Below are positions 38,501-52,339 of a stretch of DNA of 64,000 nucleotides, piece by piece (within the stretch, counting starts at the first letter, position 1; each line of letters opens with the position of its first letter). Source of the DNA: Clavelina lepadiformis (lineage: Eukaryota; Chordata; Ascidiacea; Aplousobranchia; Clavelinidae). The stretch lies in NCBI RefSeq assembly GCF_947623445.1, contig NC_135247.1, positions 19,222,501-19,286,500 on the forward strand, in the 5' to 3' direction. Under the pieces are notes generated by a model. It ran no database searches and was not told where the DNA came from. It saw only the letters and a program-made list of their open reading frames with translations. A program made the translations under genes and the position numbers.

Positions 38501-40264
38501 ATCGAGGGGAAGATCAACATCAAGTGGAGGAGACAAACTAACTTCATTCGTGGCGACCTTCATACACAGTAACGTCAACTCTCACCACAAACCACAAACA
38601 TATCAAGGGAACTTTATAAATTCAATCTCATAAACTTTTAAGGTCGTTATCAGGTCTCACTTGTGCCTGAGCACTTTCCACCTGGTTTGGTTCAGATTTA
38701 TCGGCAAAATTTAATTCTTCTATTTCTTCATTTAAAAGATTTCCATCAACGACAGGAGAGGAACTTGCCACCTGATCCCCCGAAAAATATCCATCTGCTG
38801 TGGGTATAGCTGGAGGGAGATCCCCACCTTTAAAACCACACAGAATATTAACAATGGCATGGTGACATGTTGATGCAAAATCCCACCTTGCGCTGAGGAG
38901 TTCTGTGTAATATAGTCGGATGAAGTTGTGGCGTAAGTCGTGGGAGACCAGGTGCCCTATAAAGCATGGCTCCATGTCACTTAAATACTTTAACCAGGAG
39001 ATAACTCAAAAGATAAGTTCCTGGCGCATAGCAGTTAATACCTGGGAGTGTAAGATGTCGTCGTAGTCTCTCCGCTCGGCAAACGCTTGAAATCCCTGAT
39101 GAAGATCCTGGGTGGGGTGAATGGGGTCGACACAAAATTCGACAGGTGGGTTAAACGCCTCCTCCTCACTGAAGCCACTAGGCAGCCCCATCTCACCCAC
39201 TTGTAGGATGGAGTTTGTCGTGCGAGGCTGATGAGGATCAACACTGTTGGCGATGTTCATGTAAGAACCAAAGTGCTGGCTGCATCCGGCCGCTTCATTC
39301 TGTCAAGTCATGGCATCAATGGTTAACAATTTGGACCAAGTCCAACAATCTCAATAATTTGACGACATTCACATAAAGAATTTGAGGTCTAATGATGAAG
39401 AGTTGGAAGCAACCTGGAGCAAGATAAGTTGAATTAAATTTTTTACATTTTCTAGCATCGATGCGACTCCGACAAATCTACTTTCATGCTGTCTGGGGAC
39501 AAGTAACGAAGGATAATGGTTTACTGTCGCTGATGCCTGATGTGGTGGTGATGATGGTTGTTCATGGTTCACAGTGGCCTGGTGTGCAGGTGGACGCATG
39601 ATGGGATGGTGACCACCTTCAAACATAGTCGCTACATCTCCACCCTCCAAGTTGCTTGAACCTTCAAAGTACAAAGAAGGTTGAGCTTAGAGTGTCACGC
39701 TTCAGTAGCCGGGAACCTGCAGAAGTAAACTGGGAAGAGCAGATCACTTACCGGAGGCAGGTTGCAAGCCGTTGATTTGATGCAACTCAAGAGCAGGAGG
39801 TGGCTGATGACCATAACGAGGATCCACTTCATCACTTGATGACCCGGCTGCAAAATTCTGCAGAGGTTGTGGTCGAGAAGCAACGACATAAGGTTCAAAA
39901 CTTTGCTGCCTGTGAGGGAAGCTAAACAGAGCACTGTAATTAACCACATGATTGCTAAAAACAAATGAAATGATGAAAAGATCTACAAGAGTTTATTTTA
40001 AAAACACTAAATTACTTTGCACTCGCAGCAACAAGGTAAAGAAAAATAATTTCAATGTTTTAAGACAAAGAATTTCACCTTTTATCATAGAGTCCAGTTG
40101 AAGGAGATCTGGAGCCAGTTGGTGACAAGTGTGGTCCTGCATGCAACAACACAACATTTCAACAAGCACACATTTCATAATCTTTCCTTTAAAGTAGCAG
40201 AATAGACGACAACAATGTTTTCACCATCAAAGTAAGGTTCTTTTCCATCGTCGGCTGACATCAT
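29566..40264 (-). CDS. SEC16: SEC16, ER exit-site scaffold
   Basis: SEC16 organises ER exit sites and tethers the COPII coat. Thirty-eight exons on the complement: 40264-40225, 40136-40079, 39954-39752, 39661-39447, 39299-39042, 38956-38887, 38827-38661, 38557-38456, 38378-38312, 38225-37821, 37053-36695, 35919-35547, 35464-35374, 35306-35163, 35084-34930, 34862-34760, 34700-34548, 34364-34258, 34200-34061, 33985-33924, 33821-33683, 33614-33497, 33440-33331, 33227-33048, 32961-32732, 32668-32488, 32419-32225, 32156-32067, 31977-31869, 31807-31683, 31567-31409, 31321-31151, 31030-30935, 30877-30754, 30670-30617, 30508-30377, 30297-29843, 29727-29566. Phases join to about 2033 residues. The long N-terminal half is Ser/Pro/Gln/His-rich and disordered, then Tyr/Arg-rich. 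The conserved central domain (about residues 1024-1475) has [51 protein letters not shown] and [18 protein letters not shown]. The tail has an RS-rich exon, the [18 protein letters not shown] segment, a Gln-Pro repeat and an RGRARGRGG end. Exon choice is least certain in the poorly conserved half. Confidence 0.93.
29925..30090 (-). repeat. Coding minisatellite in SEC16 (QQQPFQPP-type repeat)
   Basis: About six imperfect tandem units of roughly 27 bp encode QQQPFQQPN or QQQPFQPPI, with one odd unit [11 protein letters not shown]. The repeat lies inside the penultimate SEC16 exon and keeps the reading frame. Copy number probably varies between individuals. Confidence 0.85.
37211..37430. mobile_element. 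hAT MITE in a SEC16 intron
   Basis: A 220-bp element with inverted termini CAAGGCTCCGCAAATA / TATTTGCGGACCCTTG (one mismatch) is flanked by a perfect 8-bp duplication GCCTAAGT (37203-37210 and 37431-37438). It carries the GGGTCGCGACCC word near its left end and no open frame. It sits in the intron between SEC16 exons 10 and 11 and does not affect splice sites. Perfect duplications point to a fairly recent insertion. Confidence 0.92.
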
Positions 40265-42153
40265 TCAAAACTTCTGCTCAATCGAAGGAAATCGACATAA
40301 CTTACTACACTCAAAAGTTCAGTGACAATTTCCTGCTTCAGCGTAAAGCACAGTTATATTTTAAATTTAAATTCATCGATATCACTCACATTTCTGGACT
40401 TCTATCAGAGATTTAGACACATTATAATCTTTATTAAACTTAACCTGGTTTTGGTCAAAACTAGTAAACTCCAAACAAGGCTCCAACAAATAAATGACCA
40501 AGTTAATAGAGAACTCACTGAACTTGCATGACTTATTATAGTTGCACAGCAATTACATCAGAAATCTGTCAACACACTCAGTTTTGTGCAGTGTGAAATG
40601 TGATTAGAATAAAGGTCAAAAGATAGATTGCTAATCGTTTTAACTTTATTGACTTCATTTTTTGCACTCCTTAGCAATAGCAACTTTGTCTGCAACATTT
40701 CCCACTTTCTGCACCAGCATGTAACGTGAGGTGCAGAACAATTTTAATACCAGTCAAGGTTTGATGTTGCAGTTTAATTTTATGCCTCTTTTAATCGCCT
40801 TCACCCAACTTGGTGCTCAATTATGCTTGTGTAGAGATTGTTTGCTTAACATGTAAATGAAAACAAGATATCTCCACAATTGGATTGACGTTTATAAAAC
40901 CCACAAAGCGAATATTCATACTTGGATGAGCACAATTATGCTCCCTAAGTATCTTCATTTGCCCAACTCTGCAGAACGCTGGACACAGCTAATGACTGAA
41001 TTTCGTCAAACTGTCAAAGTGTTTTTCCAACCAACCTCCCCGGTGGCGGCATACTCTAAAGCTATACCGAAAGCCAGAAGTATCAATAACCTAGGTAACA
41101 GCAACAGGCATGTCTGGCAAAACAGACCAAGAACATTTTAAGCATGCAACAAATTGTAAAAAATAAGCAAGCTTGTTATAATATAACATTCAAGCATCAT
41201 TTCCTACCTCCCCCACATGGAAACCCAACTGAAAAATATGGCAGTTTTCGATGATAAATTAAATTTTAAAGACACAAACTTTAGCACAACAGCATGCAGG
41301 ATATTTGGCAAGTTTGTAAGCTCAAATGAATTAATTTGGCGCACAAAATTGGTTTCTGTGCATATTTTCTGGCAGAATTGGCTGTTCCCCATACACCCTA
41401 TGATAAATAATATGTTTGTGTGGTGCAAATGTTGGCATTATATTAATTGGAGCATTGAAAACAAACTTTCTAGTGGAAAGTGCAGGCCTAAAAATCATAA
41501 CACGCTGTGTAGACTGCGATTATGGTCCCTTCTTTAAGTGACAGTCGGAAGCAAGTTGCTGCAGTGAAGTAGCGTTACCTTTTGTTAGGTACTACTAATG
41601 AAAAATGGCCATGTAAGGTTATATCTCATTCGAATAAACTTTTGTGTTAAGGTAAATTTAGACTATTCACCCATTAGGTGACTATGAACGTTACAAAGTG
41701 AGATACAAAATGTTTACTTAAAACTTATCTCGGATGTGCAGTGACCATGAAATACATGGCGGGTTTGTCTGTTTGGGTCAGAAGCGATTAGTTTTAGTCT
41801 AATTTACACTTTGGGAAAATTAATAAGTTGTTTCATGTTAGAGTTAGACTAGCCTAATTGTCTACTTCGGTAACGACATGCAGTAAAATAAGTGTCTATA
41901 CTTAACCGGCCGTCATTTACCGAAGTACGAAAATACCAATTGCGTAATTGGCCATTTACCGGAATAACCTTTTCCAAATCTGGTAAGCACCAGACAATGA
42001 AATAGAAGCTGCCTTATTTATTATAAGCTGGTTTTTAAGCACTAATTCTGTAGGTCTAATTCGTCATGGTTGTTTGTTCGGGCAGTTGGGTTTAGTATAG
42101 GCCTATACAAGTACTGTATTGCTTATTTTTCGCCATTAACTGTAACTACTAAC

Positions 42154-42203
42154 CTAGTTATAGCACAATAAAATACATGCTCATGAACAATTAACGAGCA
42201 GGA
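42154..42203 (-). repeat. Dispersed repeat, inverted copy of 50654-50703
   Basis: Its reverse complement (TCCTGCT..TTAATTGTTCATGAGCATG..TTTTATTGTGCTATAACTAG) matches 50654-50703 almost base for base over 50 bp. It is probably part of a larger, eroded interspersed element. Confidence 0.65.
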
Positions 42204-42667
42204 ATAAGTGGCAATGCCTAAGGGCTTAAACATGCAAGATAGCAATAATAGATTTGCGCTATAAGATGGTAGGTTAGCATGGCCACCAAACCCACAAAAT
42301 AATTCCTAAGTTTAATGAATTTAGGGAGAATACAACACAAACAACTACACCATTGGAAGACGTAGAGGACAAGTTCCTTAACATTAAAAACAAGGATATT
42401 AACACCCGAAATAAATATATGAAGTGACATGGTTAGATTAAAATGACAGTGAATATCTTAAGTGCACAACAAATGGATGGTTATATAAAACCGCACAAAT
42501 GAAACTCAATGCTAAGGACCCGAATCTCGTTTCTGTGGCCAAGAGAGGCACAATATTGAGGCCCACAAGTGCACTAAAAGATATACAGTACAAATCAAAT
42601 AAAAAGTATAATAATGTTTTTAGGAAATTATGCCTCTACACTCCCTTCAAATACGATATTGCAGGGC

Positions 42668-42731
42668 CAAAGGATGCCTTTGTATACTAGACCTCAGCTA
42701 CTCAAATTGTGACGTCATCCGGTTGTGCACT
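42668..42731 (-). repeat. Dispersed repeat, inverted copy of 62258-62318
   Basis: The complement reads GTGCACAACC, TGACGTCA, TTTGAGTAGCT and GTCTAGTATACAAAGGCATCC in the order found at 62258-62318, with few mismatches. Both copies overlap the ends of short unexplained open frames, so these frames may be transposon remnants. Confidence 0.6.
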
Positions 42732-44068
42732 TGTATACGGGTCCCAACTTCTTAAGCTCCTAAGCCTGGTTTCAAACTTTTAACCCGTTCCTGATCTGTC
42801 CTTCTCTGGCTTTTGCTCGAGTACTTGAGAGTATACGTGTTTCTTGAATACTGCCGTGCATTGTTTGCAAGGGTGCATAAGCACGGTGTCAACAAAGTTT
42901 CTTTTAATTAACTGAGTTTATCTCAGACTCTCCGTCAATTACTCAAGGTAAAACCTTAAGATGGGAATGAATGCATACAAAATAAAACAAATTAATGAAA
43001 AATAATGTCTATAAATTTCAATGGTGGTTATTTACTTATTTTTACAAAAAAAATTGTTGCCCTTTGCTGTTCTAAATAATATACAAACCCAAACCAAGGT
43101 TGCTAATTAGGGTCATTATATGAAACCCCCAGAGCCCAAACCTTCAGAAATGGAAACAAAATTTTTCTGCCAAAGTTGCATTTTATAATGTTGTTCCAAC
43201 ATTTTATAATGTGGTTCTGCCTGTGCAATCATGGGTAGACAACTTTGTCGTTTCTTCATCATTCGACGAAGCAGCAATTATTTGAAAAAGACATCGTTTG
43301 CTGCAATTTATCATGATTGTTTCAAACAAAAGTATTACTTATCAATCAGATTACCAAATGTTATCTAAAAATGCTCCAATCTTGCTTGCCAAGCACCAAG
43401 AACGGAAAACTTTTGCTGGGACCGGTGTCTCATTTGACTTATCTGGATCGAGTGTTCCATTTCTTGGCATGACAGATTGTAGCCTAATTTGGATTAATTT
43501 TATTCATGTGACGGACTTCATAAACCAAGACCTTGTAATAAAAGAATAGCTATTACAGAATAAAGACCTCACGAGTTAGGTTAAAGAGAGAAGATTGGAA
43601 AAGTTAACGACGATCTTAACAACTATCTCAATGGCCCACCAGAGCTAGTCTCACTTAAGAGACAGGCAACTCCAACAGAAGGAGACAGATATCTGATGCA
43701 GTCATGAACTTGGCAGTGATTCTGCGGTTGGCTTCGGTGCTTCGGAAATTAGTTTATGTCAGCAATAATAACCTGTCATCCGTTGGACGCTTTGTCAAGC
43801 AACACCAAAGAGCATAAAGGATGAGGCGACTGCTCCTTTCTGCGCCGAAATTCGACCGACTAAGTCTTAATCAAGGAATCAAAGCAACAGTTTAAGCGAT
43901 TTCATTTGAACAGATAAATTTTAGCACCGATGCAAACAAACACCGTTGAGCAAATGTCAGCAAAGTGCAACGGTAACCAACTCTTGGACATCCATACGTC
44001 ATAGAATGTTAATGTATGAGGTCACAATTGACATTTTAAGACAACACTTCTTTAAGTAGAAGTTACGA

Positions 44069-46011
<1,943 letters not shown>

Positions 46012-46219
46012 TCTAACTTCACTGCTCGCTCACTAACTGATGCCTGCCTTCTATCGAGACAAACGCCTCGTCACAATCACCTGCGGCTATTCTTCTTATG
46101 ATACGTCACAAACTCGATTATCATGAAGCTAAAAAAGTGAAACGGGGTTTCCCCTAACTTATAAGCTAGATTACACTATGACGTAATGCAAGAACCACAA
46201 AGTGACGTAGAAAAATAAT

Positions 46220-48222
46220 TTATTTGAAAAGGGGCGGTGCACCAAGGGAGGGACAATGCTTTCTTCTGTGGCTTCCTTCGCCGCACAGGTGACAGGTAGT
46301 GACGTCATCAATTCGACAGGTATGGGACGGAATTTGACATCGTTTGCATGAATCGCAGTGAAGTTTACCTGAATAGTAAGGAGTCGTAGCAATCATTAGT
46401 CGTTCTAAAGTCAAACAACTCAAAATTTTGAAGTGCATGAATATGTCTAAATAGAACTTTTGCAGTTGGGCAACTTAACACAACTCGAGACATTTTTATG
46501 CCATTTAATGCATTGTAGCTTTTAATCCAAATGTTTTAACCATTTTCAATTGAACAACAAAAGTCAAATAAAAGAATGTAGTTACTTGATTTGACGCATT
46601 TCTTGCATTTCTCACAATGTCTGCACTTTCTTCCATCCTGCGTGAACAGCCATGAGACAAGCGGAGAGCATAGAAACAAGCATGGGACTTACCTTGGATG
46701 GGCAGCTGTTGCATAACTTACAGTGATCGTTGTCAACACTCACATAGCGGCGACAAGGAACACAAAACCTGAGCAAGACATGTATAATGAGCTGGATGAT
46801 GTCGATACCAAAACAAAATGTCACCATCCAACCAAAATGTATCACAAACCTGTATCTCTCCCCGGGCAGAACTATTCTTTCATTTTCAACATTTGTGAAT
46901 ATTCTTACAGGAGACGCCTTTCTGCCCGTCAAAGCGTTTTTAAACTTCTTGTGATTGTCGTAATCAACTTGGAAGTCCAACATCGACATGAATGGAAAAT
47001 TATCGGTGATGCGCTTCTCCATAAAATATGGGAAGATCCAGAAGATAGAGAATTTCTTGCTTTCATTCACCTCATCCATTGTCCTTGAGCTCATCCATTT
47101 TATTGCTTAAATCAAGTGAATTATTTCAACACACAATCACCTATGGAGAGCTCTGTAAGGTTCTTAACCAAGGTATATTGAAAAGTACAACAGCTTAATT
47201 TGGTGCGCCATTTTCAATTCTTATTATCAACTTCATCACAACCCACTTTGCACAATGCAGTCCACCAACCCACCAAACGGGGGGTCTAACACAACAGCAA
47301 TATTTTTTCTTTTTGATCGATTCTGTAAAAATTCATCAAAGATTTCTTCGCTTCCATCATGGAAGAAATGTTGGTTGAACATGTTGAATTGGAGGAATTT
47401 TTCCCTCGGCCAGAACATGCTCTATCACGGGGCAGGTGTAAATGATGTGATGTCTATGAGTTAAAAATAAACTGTGAATCACAACAACCTACAAATCTCT
47501 CATCGATGTCCAACAAAATGCTTGTCATAGTGCCATCAATTTCATGTTGGATGTGTTCGTGCAGTCGCGGCATCCCAATGTTAACAACGTGGCTTATTTG
47601 TAATCTCTTCAGCGTTGAATGCAGGAATGAAATTGTATTGTGACTCAAGAAATATTGCTGAAATCAAATCCAAAAATATTAAAGAACAACCACAGTGAGA
47701 GAATTGGTGACAAAGCAGAAGATGTACCGCATTCGTCTTCGTGTTTTCTTTTGGGGTCAAAAACAAAAGTGATGGTGTGATGAGGTCAGCATTTGTTATC
47801 CCCGTCTTTTTCTCATGTTTTATGTGAGTTGCTGAGTCATCTTCCCTAATGAACTGTTGACGGCAATGTGTAAGAGGTGGACTAAAGTACATGGAATAAT
47901 TTGCACAAACCTTCTGGCATTGACAGCAAAATTTCCGCTTGGTTGGGTGAATTGCTATGACATCATCATATGACATCATTTCATGGTTCCATGGCATCTG
48001 AATGAAGCAGAGATAAAATATTTCATCACTTGAAAATGGAATAAATATCTGATCAAGAAACAAGGCAAGCACCTGGGTCTTACTGGAGCAATTCTTTCCT
48101 TCCCTCTGAGCAGAGCACGCATAAAATGTTTCCACCTTTCTACCATCGACGTACTTGTCAAATAAAAGCATTGGACCTGTTAAGACATGTAAACAAATGA
48201 TCACTTCGATTTCGATGAACAT
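46220..48222 (-). CDS. ZCCHC4: ZCCHC4, 28S rRNA m6A methyltransferase
   Basis: ZCCHC4 places the single m6A on 28S rRNA in the nucleolus, using S-adenosylmethionine. Nine exons on the complement: 48222-48073, 47997-47911, 47853-47728, 47657-47493, 47421-47247, 47105-46850, 46768-46693, 46637-46586, 46368-46220; 411 residues. Order of parts: a GRF-type zinc finger (TGPMLLF, then FYACSAQREGKNC), a second Cys pair (KRKFCCQCQK), and the Rossmann methyltransferase with MPRLHEHIQ, SILLDIDERF and the catalytic DPPF (about residues 222-225, in LDPPFGGLV). IFWIFPYF and QVDYDNHKKFKNALTGRK follow, then a DHHC-like Cys/His cluster (CVPCRRYVSVDNDHCKLC). A CCHC zinc knuckle (CHLCGEGSHRRKHC) ends the protein near residue 405. 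It is about 100 residues shorter than the human protein, mainly at the two ends. The first exon choice is the least certain part. Confidence 0.94.
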
Positions 48223-49739
48223 TTTGCCTGCCTGGCAAAAACAAAGCAGAACACAAAATCGCATTAAATAAAAGTCTATTTTTCACCAATAGCAACATTA
48301 TCAATCGATCAATTTAATTTTTCATCAATGGCACAGTGGGCAGGAAAAAATAAAGTTAGTTGCTATCAGTATGTGCTAAAAGACGGAAAAAAGCGACAGA
48401 GTCGAAAAGACTTAAAACATACACAAAGATAATAATGTAACATGTTGTTCATAACATCTAGCACGGCCACGAAGTTTAGCAAACTACTGGTTAGATGGGA
48501 TCAAACAACCCATGACAATCTAACCATAGGATCACGCACTGAGATATTTTCATGGTTACCATGGTAACAGGAGGGTGCTTGACTCGGCCAGCCTTCTTCA
48601 AATCGAACTTCGAAACCAACCACGGGTACGAGAGGAATGTTCTTGCGTTTTCTGCAGCTCATTCTCAGTATGTGACCTCACAAATTCACAACCAACTTAT
48701 CACCATTAACCAGCAAATGTACAAAGCAAACAAGTCGATCCAACTCTGTAGTTTCTCTTTCACCACCAGTCATTTGTTAAACTAAAAAGCTACTTGCGTT
48801 ATAAGCAGCTGGCCAGCTTTGCACTTGCTATTTTCTTGAATTGATAACCAGCAGCCGATACAAAGTTTGCTGTTTAACAGGCTATTGCTCACTTAAGTAT
48901 GAAAACAGTAATTAGTTAATTAGTTGAATAACTTCTGGCTACTGAAGTCTCAAAATTTAGAATTGCAACTCGGCAACACTGCAAATTGCGGCTGGTCACC
49001 GCCAAAACTGTCTTTCTTCCCATTTTAATCAGCACAAATAGTAAAATTTAGCGCACACCCAGACAGCTCAAGTCAAAATAAGGCTAAAATAACTCAAATC
49101 TTCATAGTCTATATCTCAATAAATTGTGTAGGATCTACAGCGGCAACTTGGTCTAAGACAACCACCCAGCAATGCGCCCTCCCCATTTAAGCGACCACTT
49201 TTCAGTGCATTCAACTCTTTGATATCTTTTTGCATAAAATTCAATCCCAGCAAAGCAACCAACTCAGATTTAAAACTGCAACCACTTATTCTTTAGTTTC
49301 AAATGGTAAATTATTTTATTCAATAACATATTTAGCATAGCTATATAATTATTACTGCTGATCAAACTTAAAAACTCGTCGATGTCAATACAATCAGAAA
49401 AGTTGATTTGAAAATAAAGTATTCATTACGTCACTCTTTTGTGTTTCTGCCACTCTAGCAGTCAATTTCAATGTGGGATGATAATAATTGAAAGATTTTA
49501 TCTGCCTTCAATTTGGGCATGTCCGGTGCAAAAAAATGGGTCAATTCGACTTTTGCAAGTAAATCCAAACAGAGACACCTGGTGCACAATCGCGCATACC
49601 GGTGCACACTTTCTGTTGCTTATTGTGGCACACCAGTCTTTGAAATTACGCTGTCCGGTGCACAAAAAAAACTTACATTTTGTACTGACAGCAAATGAGA
49701 AAGCTTTATGACTACAGGAATAAATTTGCTTTACGTTAA

Positions 49740-50268
49740 CCCTATTTTCACTAGGTGTGGCTTCTCCTGCACACAGTCACAGCAAAACGTTGCGTACAGT
49801 TGCATTGTTTGCTCTAGAAACTTGAAATTTGGTGACTTTTCCTAAAAAATGTTCAGCTATCTGTCCATGTTTATTTTATAAAGTTGGATTTTTTAATTTT
49901 TGAGATATTGTCATATTTTCAAAATTTTGCTCTCTCTCCACATTGAAGCGTATCGTTTTCGTTTACTCATTTACGCACCACTAACTCGACTAACTATTCT
50001 CTTGTCTTCTCTTCTCGCGGTCAGCTGGTTTTCCGCACAGCGGGAACGCGGCGTCACAAGAAAAATTTCTAGAAATGTATCACTTTTAGAAATACTTAAT
50101 TTACACTAAATTCACTTTCTTTAGTTTTACAATTATGATGTATACAGGAAGCCAGATGTTTTTGCTACTAACCTGTAAAAACCCGATCAGTTTACGACGT
50201 ATAGTTTTGGAGTAATTAACGATTGAAAATGTGTGTGCAGTGTCGGCCACACCTAGTGGAAAATGGTA
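49740..50268. mobile_element. Candidate MITE with CACTAGGTGTGGC termini
   Basis: Perfect 13-bp inverted repeats CACTAGGTGTGGC (49749-49761) and GCCACACCTAGTG (50246-50258) extend with gaps both outward (CCATTTT-like) and inward (CTGCACACA on both arms) to about 35 imperfect bp. No target-site duplication is clear and the exact ends are uncertain. The interior open frame (49900-50109) has no recognisable similarity. Confidence 0.65.
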
Positions 50269-50653
50269 AAGTCGCGAGCCCGGTTTGGATAAGGGTTAAG
50301 ACACTGTGCGTTTGTTCACTTCATCGCTTTGAACACGGTGCTTCTTCTTACTTGGCGTGCTATCGAACTCTTTATCGTTGGACTGAAGGAAATTGTGCAA
50401 TCAAAATTTGGCAATGATTCTTCATCGCTAGTACCCGGTAGAGGGAAGCAAAGATAATTTTCTGCCTTATCAGTTTATTTTGTTGATTATTTTATCTGGT
50501 TTGATGTTTATGCCTAAAAACGTACCGATAAACATGAATCCAACACTTTTAATAAATTTTGCGTACTTACCCGCGATGCGAACTTACAACAATGCGTAAC
50601 CCTCACATCTGTACATGCAGAATACTGACAACAGACGGCTGACAAGACCATAA

Positions 50654-50703
50654 TCCTGCTAATTAATTGTTCATGAGCATGTGTTTTATTGTGCTATAAC
50701 TAG
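50654..50703 (+). repeat. Dispersed repeat, partner of 42154-42203
   Basis: Fifty bases (CATGAGCATGTGTTTTATTG core) match the complement of 42154-42203. It ends 30 bp from the foldback element at 50734. Confidence 0.65.
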
Positions 50704-50733
50704 AACGATTATCATATTAATTTTCGCTTCCCA

Positions 50734-51144
50734 TTACGCGATAAAAAACTTTTGAAAATATGTTACCTAGTTCTTATTTTACAGTGCTTTGAATGCTACG
50801 CACTGGACTGGTTCAACACAAAGTCACGTTACGTGGTCAGCTTAGGATGCGACGTGAAATGCGTACGAATTTGCGTGGTATCTGCGGCTCGTTTGAGTGT
50901 AATAATTCGGTTTGTATTTACTTTTAGTTGATTATTTTAAACTTTGCTTGACATGCCGAGCAAAATTAGGTTGTGTAATGCGCCATAGATTACACGCAAA
51001 CTCTTACGCATTTTATGCCACATTTTTCGTTGACCATGAACCTAAACGTCATATCGGACAAGCCCAGTGCGTAAGATTCAAAGCGCTGTAAAATAAGAAC
51101 TACGTAACTGGGCAAAATATTTTCAAATTCTTTTTATCGCGTAA
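50734..51144. mobile_element. Foldback-type MITE with about 90-bp inverted arms, full copy
   Basis: The left arm (TTACGCGATAAAAA..., GTTCTTATTTTACAG, GCTTTGAAT, TACGCACTGG) recurs inverted at the right end (CCCAGTGCGTA, ATTCAAAGCGCTGTAAAATA, TTTTATCGCGTAA). The loop contains TGCGGCTCGTTTGAGTGTAA and a rough internal symmetry (ATGCG/CGCAT words). A related copy lies at 62510-62790 with the loop in the opposite orientation. No protein is encoded. Target-site duplication is not clear. Confidence 0.8.
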
Positions 51145-52339
51145 AGGAATTCATATGCCACTCACCTGAGCGAAATCTACAATCCAATGGGCAGAATGCT
51201 TGTAATTTAACAAAGAATCAAAGTAGGTCGACGATTTCCATAGTTAAGTATCAGCGATCGAAAAAATCTTGCCACCCAAACGAAATGGCAGCGGTAACTC
51301 GGAAAGGGTCCATAGACCGCCAAAATAACTTGGTTGCCAATAGCGACTGGTACATACAGCTTTTCTGACATGCCGTTGTGCTACGACGGCGAGTGCTCGC
51401 TTTCCTAAGGAAGTCTAGTCTATTGCAAGTCTATTAACGCAGTACCAGAACCGGATAATACAATAATCAAAAACGGTAGTAGTTGTGTTTGTTTTACACT
51501 TAGAGTCGTTCTACGTCAGATGTCATAAAATTAGTTGGTAAAAGTTAAGGTTTTAAGTATACCGGTGGCGGTACCCTCCAGCTACAACAACTACACTACA
51601 TTTTCACAAATTTGGTCGGTGCCAATAACTGAAGCATCTAAGATACTTCATATGGAGCGACCTTTCTACCAAAGTTAATGTTTACGGTGGGTTGTGCTTT
51701 TAACAGACGAAAAGATAATAAACCAAATTATGCACAGGATTGTGTCTGCAGCTGTCATTTTGTAGATGGAAAGAAAAGAAAAGGAACTAAGCTTAGTAAT
51801 GAGCAACGATTTCATTTTGAAGATCCAGAGCATGGATATCGTAAAAAGTAAGACTCTGTTGTCGATGGTTCTCAAGGGTTTTAGTCATAAAAGCCTAAAA
51901 AAGACATTTTACTACAACCACAACCAATTTATATTCATGAATCTATTACATTTCAAACCTTATCACAGTACGAATAATAAAGTAGCGTAAACGAGCTATA
52001 TCGGTGGAAGGGTGACATATTATAAAGCTAATGAATGAGCATACAAATGTTTTGTTTTTAGGGTAGGCCTACAAAAGTTAGTAATAATGTAATATTTATT
52101 TTATTGTGGCATTGCATTGGTGAATCCTTTAACTGATTAATTATGTCAGAACTCGTGGACACAGCTTTATTCTGTGCTCTGAAAACAGTAACCGTTCGTT
52201 GAGAATCAATAATAATATGTAAGTATTCAAAACATTGACAGTTTGGATCTGGTACTGTGATGCTCAACTAGGCTGTCAGTGGTTAATAAACGCGCAATCA
52301 ATGGAGTCAGACTAACGAACAAACGATTAAGCAATAATT

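Larger units (their letters stand above)
40265..44068. other. Intergenic region between SEC16 and the olfactomedin gene
   Basis: About 3.8 kb. The left end is the SEC16 promoter. Open frames at 40857-41141 (94 residues, MKTRYLHNWIDVYK...), 41217-41537 and 43298-43549 (+) have no recognisable family; the first has a protein-like composition but no supporting splice context. Short dispersed repeats occur at 42154-42203 and 42668-42731 (listed separately). Confidence 0.45.
48223..52339. other. Transposon-rich intergenic region upstream of ZCCHC4
   Basis: About 4.1 kb. The right-hand ZCCHC4 promoter is at its left end. Beyond that I see two inverted-repeat elements (49740-50268 and 50734-51144) and one dispersed repeat (50654-50703). 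Repeated GGTGCACA-like words lie near 49520-49670. No gene is supported. Confidence 0.5.

Noticed and set aside
41870-41960. Short inverted repeat around TACTTCGGTAA / TTACCGAAGTA
   Set aside because: Only about 11 bp per arm with a small loop and no target duplication; could be chance or a hairpin fragment.
46723-47088. Plus-strand 121-residue frame opposite ZCCHC4
   Set aside because: Antisense shadow of the conserved methyltransferase exons, without recognisable similarity.
47581-48264. Long 227-residue reverse frame across several ZCCHC4 exons
   Set aside because: It reads through introns between conserved segments; splitting at GT-AG sites restores the ZCCHC4 order and register.
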